Of a stretch of DNA of 64,000 nucleotides, positions 44,016 through 55,755 are shown in pieces. A program made the translations under genes and the position numbers. Position 1 is the stretch's first letter. Each line of letters begins with the position of its first letter. This stretch comes from Hordeum vulgare subsp. vulgare (Eukaryota > Streptophyta > Magnoliopsida > Poales > Poaceae). The DNA is taken from the NCBI RefSeq assembly GCF_904849725.1, contig NC_058520.1:322969186-323033185 (forward strand), read 5' to 3'. The notes under the pieces were generated by a model that was not told the origin of the DNA, made no database searches, and saw only the letters and a program-made list of their open reading frames with translations.

Positions 44016-47000
44016 TTAAGAAGTCGTTGGGAATAACGCAGGATACTCAAGTCGGAGACGATCCTCTCTTTCCCAAGTTGCCTCCTTTTCAGAATGATTT
44101 GACCATTGAACTTTAAGAAACTTGAGGTTTCGACGTCGAGTGGTACGCTCAGCTTGATCAAGAATACGCACGTGGTATTCTCGGTATGAAAGGTTATCTT
44201 GGAGATCAAGCGTTTCGTGGTCCACTTCATGGATAGGATCCGAAAAGCAACGCCTGAGTTGCGAGACGTGGAAGACATCATGAACCTTGGAAAGATGCGG
44301 AGGAAGTTCCAACTGGTAGGCAACTTCTCCTCGTTTGGCAAGAATGCGAAAAGGACCAATGTAACGAGGAGCCAACTTGCCCTTGATACCGAATCGATGG
44401 GTAACCTTCAAAGGTGTAACCCGAAGGTAAGCCTTCTCGTCAACTTCAAAGGTCACAGCCTTATGATGACGATCATATTGGCTCTTTTGATGAGACTGGA
44501 CTGTTTTCAACTTTTCACGAATGATGCGAACCTGCTCTTCTGCATCCTGGATCATATCCGGGCCAAAGAGTTGCCTCTCTCCGGTTTCTGACCAATTAAG
44601 AGGTGTTCGACATCTTCGTCCATAGAGAACTTGAAAAGGGGCTTTGCCCAAGCTTGATTGATAACTATTGTTATAAGTGAATTCGGCAAATGGAAGACAC
44701 TTCTCCCAATTCATACCGAACGATATAACACAAGCTCGGAGCATATCTTCTAGGATTTGATTCACTCTTTCTACTTGACCACTTGATTGGGGATGGAAAG
44801 CAGTGCTAAAAGATAGGTGAGTCCCCATTGCATTCTGAAAACTTTCCCAGAAGCGAGAAGTAAAGATACTCCCACGGTTTGAGTTAATCTCCAGGGGAAC
44901 ACCATGAAGAGACACTATTTGGGAGATATATAACTCTCCTAGCTGGCTAGCTGTTATGCTCTCACGAACAGGAAGAAAATGAGCCACTTTGGAAAGACGG
45001 TCAATGACCACAAAGATAGCATTATTTCCTTTCTTGCTCTTGGGAAATCCGGTAATGAAATCCATACTAACTATATCCCATTTCCATTCAGGAATAGCTA
45101 GAGGTTGAAGGGTGCTAGCAGGCCTTTGATGTTCTGCCTTAACTCGACGACAAACGTCGCAGTTAGCAACGAACTCAACAATTTCTCTCTTCATCCTAGT
45201 CCACCAGAACCTCTGGCGTAGGTCCTGATACATCTTAGTACTACCGGGATGAATGGTGAGAGGAGAATCATGAGCCTCCTTAAGTATTAACTGCCTTAGA
45301 TGTGGGTTCTTAGGAACCACTAGACGATTCTAGAAGAACACAACACCTTGATCGTTCATGGAAAACTCTTTAGCGTTTCCGCTAAAAATATTCTCCTTGA
45401 TCCGTGATATACCCTTGTCACGCTTTTAGCCAGCTATAATTTGATCCTTAAGAGTAGGCTTCGCCACCAGGGTAGAAAGGAATCCTTGAGGAACAATATG
45501 AAGATTCAACTTCCGAAAGTCCTCATGGAGATGTGGTTGACCTTGTTGTAGCATCAAATTGTTACAATAAGATTTACGACTTAGTGCATCGGCCATAACA
45601 TTGGCCTTCCCCGGGGTGTAAGTTATCCCTAAGTCGTAATCCGAGATCAACTCAACCCACCGTCTTTGCCTGAGATTCAAATCCGGCACGGTGAAGATAT
45701 ATTTCAGACTTTGGTGATGAGTGAATATTTCGCAACGATTACCCAAAAGGTAATGTCGCCAGGTTTTTAGTGCATGGACCATAGCTGCAAGCTCAAGGTC
45801 ATGTGTGGGATAATTATCCTCATGTGGATGCAACTGTCGAGATGCGTATGCGATCACATGACGATCTTGCATGAGAATGCAACCTAATCCTTGTCGCGAG
45901 GCGTCGCAATAGATAACAAAGTCCTTAGAAAAATCTGGTGGTAGCAACACAGGTGCGGAAGTCAGGCGTCTTTTCAGTTCGTGAAAACTATGCTCACACT
46001 ATGGTGTCCACTCGAACTTTTTATCCTTCTTGAGGAGTTCAGTTAGAGGCTTTGCAACCTTGGAGAAATTCTCGACAAAGCGGCGACAATAGCTCGCTAG
46101 ACCAAGAAAACTCCTAACTTGCTTAACCGATTCAGGTTGAGTCCAATCAAGGACAGCTTGAACTCTCTCGGGATTGACAGCAATACCCTTACCAGAGATT
46201 ACGTGACCCAGATAGGTCACTTCTGGTAACCAGAATTCACATTTTGAAAACTTGGCATAAAGGCGATGCTCTCGAAGTTTCATCAATACCAGCCTTAGAT
46301 GATCGGCATGTTCTTGTTCGTTCTTCGAGTAGATGAGAATATCATCGAGGTATACCACGACGAATTTATCCAAATACTCCATGAAGATTGAATTCATCAG
46401 ACGAGAGAAGGTGGCTGGGGCATTGGTTAAACCGAAAGACATGACGGTGTACTCGTATTGGCCATAACGAGTATCAAAAGCCGTTTTTGGAATGTCCCCA
46501 TTCTTGATCTTGATTTGATGGTATCCCAACCTCAAATCCATTTTGGAGAATACTGAGGATCCAACGAGCTGATCGTACAGGTCGTTGATCCTGGGGAGCG
46601 GATACTTGTTCTTTATGGTGACCAGATTAACTGGTCGGTAATCTACAACCATCCGATCCGTTCCGTCTTTCTTCTTGACGAAGAGGCCGGGACAAGCCCA
46701 AGGAGAAGAGCTAGGACGAATGAAACCTTTATTCAAGGCCTCATCTAATTGCTTCTTAAGTTCGGCTAGCTCCAGGGGTGCCAGCTTATATAGTCTTCTG
46801 GCTATTGGGACAGTTCCCGGAACAAGATCTATCACAAACTCTACATCTCTGTCAGGTGGAATTCCTGACAGTTCCTCTGGAAAGACATCCGGAAAGTCAC
46901 GGGCTACCGGGATGTCTTCAAGTTCCGGAAGAGGGTTGGCATTTAAAGAACAAAGTTGGCATTTGGCAACTCGAGTAGAGACATTTACTATCTCACCCGA

Positions 47001-48458
47001 GGGATGGGTAAGCTGGACGTTTCTAGAATGGGTATCAATCTTGCCATAGTGAGCTGACATCCAGTCCATGCCCAAGATGATATTAATATCCGAAGATTTC
47101 AATGCTACCAATGAGGCTAGAAAAACTAGCCTATCTACTAGAATTTCATTGTCATGGGTTATCCTAGTGGTTTGCCATTTACTACCAGGAGTTTGGACAA
47201 CCAATGGAATTGGCATATCACAAAAAGACATGTTATGCAACTGTGCATAACTTTCTGAAATGAAGGAATGAGAAGACCCAGTGTCAAAGAGAACAGACGC
47301 TGGGTGATGATTAACAAGAAGCGTACCCAGCATGGCGTCAGGATCCTCTGCAGCTTCTTCTGCTGACTCATAGTTCACACGGCCACGTGCAGGAGTTGGC
47401 TTCACATAGTAAGCTTTGCTCGACTTGGCTTGCCCGACGGACTTTCAGGGTTTCTTGGCACCCACATTTTGAGGACACTCATGGGAATAGTGCCCTGGTT
47501 CTCCACACTTGTAGCAGATCACTTGGTTGGCACGTGGTGCAACATTGCTAGCTGGACCACCATAAGCTTTTGCTGGAGGGTTGGCCTGATTCGTCTGAGG
47601 CGCCACGTAGGATGGCCTTGGAGTGTATCTTGGCGGCAGAGAACTGTTCGGAACCCACAGCCTGTGTTTTGGAAACGCTGAACCAGAAGACGAGCAAAAA
47701 TCACGGGAGTGCTTCCTTGTGGCTTCGAAGTCAGTATGACCAGTCTCGGCACTGATCGCTTTGTTGACCAGGGCTTGAAAGCTTGCACACTCGTGGAGGC
47801 GCAGATCACGACGAAGCTCAGGGCTCAGACCCTTACGAAATCTTGCTTGCTTCTTGGCGTCAGTAGACACCTCCTCTGTCGCATAGCGGGCGAGGTTACC
47901 GAACTCGCGGCTATAGGCATCCACGGTCAACTTGCCCTGAGTGAAGGCACAGAACTCTTCTCTCTTTCTGTCCATCAGGCCCTCTGGAATATGGTGCACA
48001 CGAAAGGCTGCACTGAAGACTGCCCATGTGGCTACTGGTTCAGCAAGACGCATAGCTTCAAAGTTCTCCCACCACAGATTGGCGGGTCCTTCCAGGAAAT
48101 ACGCCGCAAAGGTCACCTTGTCGGTCTCAGACACATTCGCAGAGCGAATCTTGCGTGAGATGCTGCACAGCCAGTCATCAGCGTCGAGGGGATCGACGGA
48201 ATGATGAAACTTTGGAGGATTCAGCTTCACAAAGTCGTCCAGGGACACTGCAGCATTCCTAGGCTGACGAGCCGTATTCTGCTCAATACGCTCTAACAGT
48301 CGGTTGGTCTCCCTTTTATTTCTCTCTGCCTCAAGCATCACATCCGCCAGAGAGGGCGAGTGAGGCAGGTCTTCCTGCGACGCTTGACTACCCTCGCCTT
48401 GCTCATGACCAGGGGCACGGTTCAACCTGGTGAACACCATCCTGACAAACAAACTCAC
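44016..48458 (-). pseudogene. gag-pol: Element G gag-pol polyprotein, four in-frame stops
   Basis: One uninterrupted frame (no frameshift) with stops at 47445-47447, 45999-46001, 45426-45428 and 45330-45332. Gag: 337 codons, CCHC knuckle CYKCGEPGHYSHEC at about residues 315-328; the true start may be the second Met (MVFTRLNRAP). Protease: [29 protein letters not shown] and [12 protein letters not shown]. RNase [22 protein letters not shown], but [10 protein letters not shown] has His where a catalytic Asp is expected. Integrase: zinc finger HDSPLTIHPG…CDVCRRV, first Asp in SMDFITGFPKS, middle Asp changed to Asn (INSNRGSIFTS), Glu present (GQVERVNQ). C-terminal chromodomain: HVRILDQAERTTRRRN…VQWSNHSEKEATWE. 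Inactive copy. Confidence 0.9.
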
Positions 48459-48783
48459 AGCTTAGACCAATATCATATCAATACTAGCTATGGATTAAGA
48501 ATGTACTAAACACACGGAATGCGGAAATGAATATCCGAACAGCATGGTAACAAGCAACTGCTATATACACACCATGGTTCATACACACCCTTACATAGTT
48601 CAGTACAACCTTAACCGAAGAGCAAACTACTGAAATTATGAGACTACTCATCAGAGGCTTACAAGCTTCCTATACATTATTTATCTACGCTTCCGGAATT
48701 TATTTCACATTACATGCATACTTCACAAGTCACGCAGGACTGTGAACGTACGGCTACTACCATACTATCCTTCCGCTCACAGC
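48459..48783 (-). other. Spacer between the extra ORF and gag in G
   Basis: 325 bp between TGA/TAG of the upstream ORF and the gag start on the minus strand. It is AT-rich and non-coding. A second ORF in a transcript would need reinitiation, splicing or an internal entry; no signal is obvious. Confidence 0.5.
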
Positions 48784-49557
48784 TCAGGCATCCGCATAGA
48801 ACATCTCATAGAGATTACCTCCATGACCTAGAAGCTCAACCTGCGGATCAGGAAACACACTAGCCTGAGATCCCTCGGATCCATAAGGACACAGATGTGT
48901 CCTTGGTCCCCTGACTGGTGGTAAGAGGGGTCCCCGAAGAGGTGTGACTCCTCCTATAGCTGGCCAGTCAACATGGGCCGGAAGATGGGTCCTAACAGGG
49001 TTCAACATCTCCATATCTCCGTACCCTGTCTGGACTACCGGTGCCAACTGCGTCAAAGCCGTCCACAGACGGGCACGGGTAGCATAAAGCTCCATGCGGG
49101 GAGCACGAGCATCCCTGTCTCTGTTCTCTAGCATCTCAACAGTGGATTGCAGTAGTGGATCCTCCATAGAAGAATCAAAATAGACTCCACTAAGGTATCC
49201 CTCTTCACCAGGCTGAGAGGCCGGAACATAGCAGAACTCTGAATTCTGCAGCAGTGCATGTCTCGCTCTCATAATGGTCAGCATTGAATAGGCAGCATCT
49301 TGTACTGCCATGTCAACAGTGACTCCCAACCCATAGGACCAATGGATTGGCTCCTCAGCTCCAGGGTAGTCTGGAAATACCCTAACAGTGCAGATGTACT
49401 GGCTCTGGTTGAAGTCTCGGTACTGTTCCTCCACTGTGTACTCGGGGTACCAGCGGTAACCGCACACCGACATCACCCTGACCAGCATGGCCGTATGACC
49501 CGGTACATCAATGCACCTGGTCAGACGTACCACCTGTTGAGAAGGACGACCAGGCAT
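48784..49557 (-). CDS. Extra 257-aa ORF of G with a dsRNA-binding-domain-like N-terminus
   Basis: ATG 49557 opens 257 codons without any stop, upstream of gag and in a different frame, in the same orientation. Residues of about 21-97 follow the double-stranded-RNA-binding-domain pattern: a short first helix (HTAMLVRVMSVCGY), PEYTVEEQ, a strand pair (QYICTVRVF…IHWSYGLGVT) and a second helix (VDMAVQDAAYSMLTIM). The basic KKxAK patch that contacts RNA in classic domains is absent (VDMAV in its place). The C-terminal half is Pro/Gly/Arg-rich (TPLRGPLLPPVRGPR) and ends acidic/aromatic (LYEMFYADA). I know no such protein in the canonical Tekay layout. While gag-pol carries four stops, this frame has none. 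Function unknown; the fold call is by eye. Confidence 0.55.
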   Translation of the reverse strand: MPGRPSQQVVRLTRCIDVPGHTAMLVRVMSVCGYRWYPEYTVEEQYRDFNQSQYICTVRVFPDYPGAEEPIHWSYGLGVTVDMAVQDAAYSMLTIMRARHALLQNSEFCYVPASQPGEEGYLSGVYFDSSMEDPLLQSTVEMLENRDRDARAPRMELYATRARLWTALTQLAPVVQTGYGDMEMLNPVRTHLPAHVDWPAIGGVTPLRGPLLPPVRGPRTHLCPYGSEGSQASVFPDPQVELLGHGGNLYEMFYADA

Positions 49558-49978
49558 CTGTAAATAGAGAGTAATGCAAAAGCATTAGAGCTCCTAATGC
49601 AAAATTGGGCATCATAACGGCTGTAAATGCTCAAAAACAAATTTTGAGACAACCCAGAATGGAATAGCGTAACCACTCAACTATCAAGTTCAAAACTCTG
49701 ATCATCAACTTACTTCCTTTTTCCTAGGAATGAAAGAAACCCAAATATCTCTTGACCCGTAGTCCTATAATCTACCAATCAGAAACACGAGCCTAGAAGA
49801 AGATGAGTAACCTAGTCCTTAATTCCCGCAGAAAAGATGAGGATGACCAGAATAGAATAACTTGAGAAGAGAACAAGAGTCTTACGTTCCCTTCCACAAA
49901 CAATTCCCTTATATATAACTAAAGCAATTCTAGACTCAACTTCGACCAGTTTGGCTTGGTAATCCTACAGTCAGTCAG
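49558..49978 (-). other. G leader between primer site and the extra ORF
   Basis: About 420 bp, AT-rich, no coding frame. It is the expected 5' untranslated leader of the genomic transcript. Confidence 0.5.
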
Positions 49979-49990
49979 GCTCTGATACCA
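49979..49990 (-). promoter_or_regulatory. Primer-binding site of G (tRNA-Met type)
   Basis: On the minus strand TGGTATCAGAGC, the classic initiator-tRNA-Met primer complement, four bases (GCGT) after the 5' LTR end …GGTCCCGACA. Confidence 0.9.
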
Positions 49991-49994
49991 ACGC

Positions 49995-52900
49995 TGTCGG
50001 GACCCCGATCCTAAGTCATAGGAATCCAGCGTGTAACACATCGCATCTCTTTGCGGTCTCACGCACGGTTAACTCCACGGCTCCAGCCTTACCTTAGCTG
50101 GGACCGTTTGCGTCTTTTGACTCACGTATGCAATAGTGTCGCTAGCATTCCAATGTCAAAGAACCCGGATCGACAATTCTAGTCACAAACCAAAGTGGCA
50201 GTACCACACAAGGACAGGCATACATGACCCAACAAAGCAGGTATCGGTCACCACCGAGTGTAGACGAGTCGTAGCAAGCTACAAGGACTCCATTACATCG
50301 CGTGGCATTTCCCCAAAGGGGACAGACACAGCAGCTAAGAAGGACACATGCCGGTCAACCAATGTGTCCGGAGCAGTAGCGAACTACCAAGGCTCGTTGG
50401 ATCACAAAGGGGCATTTCCTTGTAAGGAGTGCTACTAAAGTTCATGACTAGGTAATCGAACCCCATACATATCAAGTACGACACACGTACGCATGGCATA
50501 GCGATATGTATAGATACATCGATGGCATCACAACATAACCATAAACATACAAGCTTTATTTAAGAGGCTCGGAAGAGCCACACACATAATATTACACATT
50601 AAGGGCCTCACAACCCACAATAGCAGTCATTCAGTTACAAGCCAGCGGAAGAGTTTAAAACTGTCTGGGTACAGACAGGTGCAACTAAAAGGCACATGGC
50701 CTGACTATACTACAGACCCAACGTAGGGCCAGATCGTAGCTGGGACACCAGCTACTCGTCGTCGTCAATGTCTACGAAGAACCCTCCATTAGGGTCATTA
50801 GCAACCTCTGCAACATTTATTAAGAAAACATGAGTATGAAGGTACTCAGCAAGACTTTAGGATAACTATCTACTCATGCAAAGTATCAAGAAGGTATTGT
50901 GGGGTTTCATGCGGAAAGCCAGCATTTGACTCGTGGTTAGACAACTTGCATTTTTAAATAATTTTGACAACTTGATTTCTCGCACACGAGTCCACTAACA
51001 CCACAAAAATACACCATCGTGGGATCATTCCGTCTCCATTCGGAAATGCCGTCCACGACACTCACGCTTATCTTGACAATTTTATGAGTAGCCATTTAAG
51101 TTATCTATGAACAACATATGTCTCCAAGTAGTCCATATCCGCGGACGCGGCTATTCGAATGGATCATAACCCTGCAGGGGTGTACTTCATCACACACGCT
51201 CTCGCCACTTATCGCCATATGCACGTCATGCACCTCGACAACCTTCAATCGGAAGCCCAGCGAGGGAGTCGGCCACGACCGTTAACCACACTAGTACCTA
51301 GTCCAGGTTTATCGCCTATCTGAGAGTAACCCGTACAGAAGTCCGGCCGAGGTTTCCACCACGGCCTCAAACAATGTGCGCAGGGTTCCCAAGCCCACCA
51401 TCCGGGTGCCACTTGGTACACCGTGCCACTGCCTACCGCATCATGGCCCACCTCTCAAGTCAGCACCATGCACGGCCTCCGGCACTACTATAAACACCAG
51501 AAACTACTTGCAACTCCTGGACCGAGTACTAAGCGATTAATAGGCCGAGCGGGGTCATATTTCAGGGCCCAACATGTGGTAGTATCTAATCTTGGATTAC
51601 ATACATGGAACCCAGTTCCTAAGGACGGTTCCAATGAAACAACCCGCCATGTACTCCTACACAGCCTTTCACCGGTACCTTTACCAAATCAGATTCAACA
51701 CACAACCTTTGCTTACCGAACGCATTCTCACAATTCTATTCATCTCCCAGATGACAGACCATACACAACTCTAAGCATAGCATGCATAGCAGGATAAGGC
51801 ATATCATGGCTCAAGCAACTACCAGGTATGCTAGGTTGCAAGGTTCGGCTATTTACTGTGACAAGGATAGTTCATGCAAAGGAAGTGGGTTCAACTAACG
51901 TGGCAAAAGCAGTTGAAGCATTTGATCCTAATGCAATAAATAAGTGCAGGAGCAAGAATATGGGATTTATCGGGATGATCAAAAATGGTTGCTTGCCTTG
52001 TTGCTTAGAGGAGGGACAATATCCGTCAGACGGATATTCGGTGGAATCCGGGGGTGCGGAGCCTACCGAAATGAATGACAACAATCAATAACAATCATAT
52101 GCAAACAAGATGATGCATGAGCATGGCATGAGAATGCAAGGTGATAAACTAATATAGCTAGCATGTATTAGGTTTGAAGTTGATTTGAATCAAATTCAAA
52201 TATCACTTCAAACGAGGTATTCTCGGATACCGTTTTAATTGATTCGACCTGATGCTCAGATCAATTTGAGGTTAACATGCATGGGATGACATGTTAAGTT
52301 GCTGGTTTGTAATTAGAACAGTGTTTGACCATGTCATTCATAATGAAATTTAAATATTTTCCATATTCCATTTATAAAGTATTTATAAGAATTGACTTAT
52401 TCATTAATTTACATGTTTGGGTTCTGTAACATTTTCAAACATGTTTGAAAATAGCATATTCAGATTCCTTGAATTTTTCTTATACTTTTTCATATATAAA
52501 TTATTTTCATTGGAGTTACAGATTAATTTCTATGAATTTTTGAAGTTTTAAACATTTCTGAAATTATTCTTATACTGGAAAATACTTTTACTGCATCAGC
52601 ATGACATCAGCAGGTCCAATTGGCCGTTGAAAGTCCAACCTGACCAGTGGGACCCACTGGTCAGTGTCTCTGGTCAATTTTAGATTAGGATTAATCTTAT
52701 TTAGTTAATTAAACTCACTGGCCCCACATGTGAGTGTTTTATTAATTTATCTGATTTATTTTTATTATCTCTAAACTATCCAGAGGTTGGCCCCACCCGT
52801 CAGTGGCTCAGGCCAGCTGAGATCCACCGGCGGCGAGGTCGTCCTCGCCGGCGGGGAGCCTCCGGCGAGCACCAGAACGTCGGGGGGGCTCGGAAACGGC

Positions 52901-54189
52901 GCACAGAGGGCCAAACGATGCGCGGAGAGCACCAGAAGAACGACACTTCTCCCGCGGTTCCATTTCTGCACTTAGCCGGGGCTGATCTGGCCGGAGATGA
53001 CGCCGGCGACGAGCTTGGCAGCGGCCAAGGTTCGGGCGTCATCGGGGTCTTTGATACAGAGGGAACTACGCACGGTTCTCAGCTCCTACAGCACCTACGC
53101 GACAGTCTGAAGCTACTGGTGGCCTCAGATGGACGAGCTGATCACCGGAGGGCTACCGACGACGAGCTCCTACGGCAGATCTTGTCGGGCTCCGGTGGAA
53201 CTAGGCCTAGAGAAGGGGATCGACGGGGAGATCTTGGGGGAAAGAAGCGCAAGCTCACGAGGAGTGCAGTGGTGGCGCTAGATTGCTCGGGGACGGCCTG
53301 GAGAGGGAGAACGCCGGCGACGAACTTCGGTGACCCGAGGAAGAAGACAACTGCTTCTCGTCGATTCACTGCATCTGGGCGTCGGGCTCGTGGCTAGGGA
53401 GCGTTAGGGAGTTGCGGCGGAGCTAATGCGCGGCTCAGAAGGAAGGAGGGGAGGCTAGAACGACGGCGAGCTCGAGCTCTGCTCGGGCTCCAATGGCGGT
53501 AGAAGGAAACGGGGCAAACGGGGAGAATGGGCACGGGGACGGATAGGGACGGGCTCGGAGAGCTTATCCCCGTGCTTGCCAGCGCGAAGCGGCGGCCAGG
53601 CAGCCAGGGAGGTGCGTGGAGGCGCGCGGCGACGCGGCGGCCACCTCCTGCTCCTACTGGCGAGGAGGAAGACGACAGGAGGACCTGGGCTGGGTCGGTT
53701 AGGCGACATGTAAGGTTTTCTCATTTTTCTGTTTTGTTTCTGTTTTAAATACTGAAATTGATTTACTAATTATTTCAGCTCCCAAATGGTTTGTAAAACT
53801 ATGTTGAGCACCCTAGAATATTTGTTGGAATATTTCCAACCATTCCTAAAGTTTTCAACATTTTTGAAAGTTTAAAGTTTCTGATTTCAAATTTAAAACT
53901 TGAATCCAGTAGCTTTTTGCATTTATTTAAAATGCTTAAAGTGTCAAGAAAATGGTTTTCTTCATTGCTCATTTACTTTCATGATTTATCAGAAAGTTTG
54001 AACTTTTCTTGAGGCCATTTTGGGTTCATTGATTTAAACTAGTTTGAGATTTCCTTTATTTAAAGAAGTGGCTAGGGTTTGTGTTTTTTCCTTAACCACT
54101 TTCTTTGTTCTTGTTGAAAATTTCTTAGATGCAATGCAAAGAAGACATGAGCACAAGGCTAACTTGCTTAAGGTGTTAGGGATGTGACA
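49995..54189 (-). repeat. 5' LTR of element G (full length)
   Basis: 4195 bp, TGTCACATCCC … GGGGTCCCGACA on the minus strand. It retains the ~400-bp end that the other copy lost (49999-50401). A GC-rich block equivalent to 42580-43500 lies at about 52790-53710. Such long LTRs are typical of the Tekay/Del branch. Confidence 0.9.
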
Positions 54190-54987
54190 ACCCACCACTC
54201 ATTCGTGGGAGAAGCACTCAGAACGCACACTTCATTTTCAGATCCATTTTTTTGAGAGAGAACCACCTACTCGTGTGTTGAGACCAAGATATTCCAATCC
54301 AATCATTTGAATCTTGATCTCTAGCCTCCCCAAACTGCTTTCCACCAAATCAACCTCTCCTAACCATGCATATTCTGTGAGAGAGAATTCTGTGTTGAGG
54401 AGACTATCTTTAGAAGCACAACAGCAAGGAGTTCATTTATCTACAACATCTATTACCTTTTGGAGGGTGGTGCCTCCTAGATTGGTTAGGTGTCGCTTGG
54501 GAGCCTCCTACTTTGTGTTGTGGAGTTTAACCAAGATGTTTGTAAGGGCAAAGAGATTGCCTACTTCGTGAAGATCTACCGTGAGTAAGGCTAGTCTTCC
54601 GTGCATGGAAGCCGTGGTGGGATAGACAAGGCCGCTTCTTTATGGACCCTCCACGGGTGGAGCCCTCCATGGACTATTGCAGGTGTTACCCTCTGTGGGT
54701 TGAAGTCTCCACTAACATGGCCGTACGATAGCGCCACCTATCAGAACCATGACAATCGCCGTGTCAACCACATGCGTTTGATCTCCCTTACCTTAGTCCT
54801 CTATATTACACTTGCATGTTTTACTTTCCGCTGCTATACTCTTAGAACTGCTTGTGTAGGCTGCCTAGACTAGTTAGAACTGCTAGATTTCTGCCCTTCT
54901 AGAAATTGGGTTAGGCTAGAAATTTTATCTTGACAAGTAGTCTATTCATCCCCCTCTAGACACATCTTCTATCGATCCCTCAGTATG

Positions 54988-55232
54988 CAACGACATGCAC
55001 CTTCTAGCCAGCTTCTTACCATGGCCACTCACGAACATATTTAAAGACATCCGATTAAATATACAGGGGCGAGGTGGGACTATTTTCTTCTTTTATGCTA
55101 TCATGCATATATATAAATATATAGAATATCCCTCTGTAATATTTACACAATAGTTGTTTGGCTTCTATGACACATATATATAATATATATAATATCTCTC
55201 TGTAATATTTACAGAATAGTTGTTTGGCCCCA
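54988..55232. other. AT-rich DNA right of F with a short tandem duplication
   Basis: No gene. ATCCCTCTGTAATATTTACA (with AATAGTTGTTTGGC after it) at about 55126 is repeated near 55190 with three or four changes; a (TA)n tract lies between them. Confidence 0.5.
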
Positions 55233-55429
55233 TGGCTAGAGCTTGCCGTCCTGATGGAGTTGGTTATGTGTTCGACTCCTCGGGTTTGCCATTTTTTTAG
55301 GATTGTGTCGAAAGAAGCGAGGTAGTTATATAAAAGATACGGAACCTCGTTTTTTTCCACAAACGTGGCGTAGTTTAGTTGGACCTACCTTATGTGATCG
55401 TATGGCGAGTTGGGAGTTTGATCTCTCAT
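55233..55429 (+). mobile_element. Two tRNA-like (SINE-type) heads
   Basis: Head 1: box-A-like TGGCTAGAGCTTG at 55233 and box-B-like GTTCGACTCC at 55270, followed by a T-run. Head 2: box-A-like TAGTTTAGTTGG at 55371 and box-B-like GAGTTTGATCTC at 55414. Spacing is in the tRNA range. Neither folds convincingly into a full tRNA in my reading, so they look like remnants of a tRNA-derived SINE, the second cut by the MITE at 55430. Confidence 0.3.
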
Positions 55430-55755
55430 GGAACAATTCCGTTTCTGCCCTTAACTAGATCCTACTACTCAAATTTGTCCCTAATTCTGAAGTGTGCTCA
55501 AATTTACCCCTCTTCCGTTAAGTCTGGTTATAGAAATGTCGTTCCGTACATTTTCCGTGCGGTCAAAGGCTTTTGATCGTTAAATGTGCGTATAGAGAAA
55601 TCTAACGGTCAAGGGCCTTTGACCAGACGAAAAATATATGGAAGGGCATTTTTATAAACGCACTTAAAGAAATAGGGGCAAATTTAAGCATACTTTGGAA
55701 TTAGGGGCCAATTTGAATAATAGGTTCCAGTTAAGGGCAGAAATAGAATTGTCCC
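55430..55755. mobile_element. Mutator-type MITE with long terminal inverted repeats
   Basis: 326 bp that is almost entirely one inverted repeat: the left arm GGAACAATTCCGTTTCTGCC and the right arm (reverse complement GGGACAATTCTATTTCTGCC) stay aligned for roughly 150 bp, leaving a small centre. It is flanked by a 9-bp duplication (ATCTCTCAT 55421-55429 and ATCACTCAT 55756-55764, one change), the length typical of Mutator elements. No coding capacity. Confidence 0.8.

Larger units (their letters stand above)
40189..54189 (-). mobile_element. Element G: chromodomain gypsy (Tekay/Del-like), minus strand
   Basis: 14.0 kb with LTRs of 3793 bp (left, 3') and 4195 bp (right, 5'), a tRNA-Met primer site, an extra 257-codon ORF, and gag-pol in one frame with four stops. 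A chromodomain at the integrase C-terminus and the tRNA-Met primer point to the Tekay/Del chromovirus branch. Exact 5-bp duplication ACCCA on both sides. The two LTRs are alike throughout and differ by a deletion in the left one. Confidence 0.9.
39459..54982 (+). mobile_element. Element F: Sirevirus-like solo LTR, split by G
   Basis: Parts 39459-40188 and 54195-54982 form one 1518-bp LTR (TGAAAGCACA … CGATCCCTCA) flanked by an exact 5-bp duplication GTATG, with no internal region, so it is a solo LTR left by LTR-LTR recombination. It has a palindrome cluster (39836-40125), a TATA-like CCTATACATACC at 40168, and a CCCCCTCTAGACACATC end like that of A. Element G sits in it with its own duplication. 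Confidence 0.85.

Noticed and set aside
44199..44591. 130-codon + strand frame within G integrase
   Set aside because: Opposite strand of the chromodomain integrase; motif evidence is on the minus strand.
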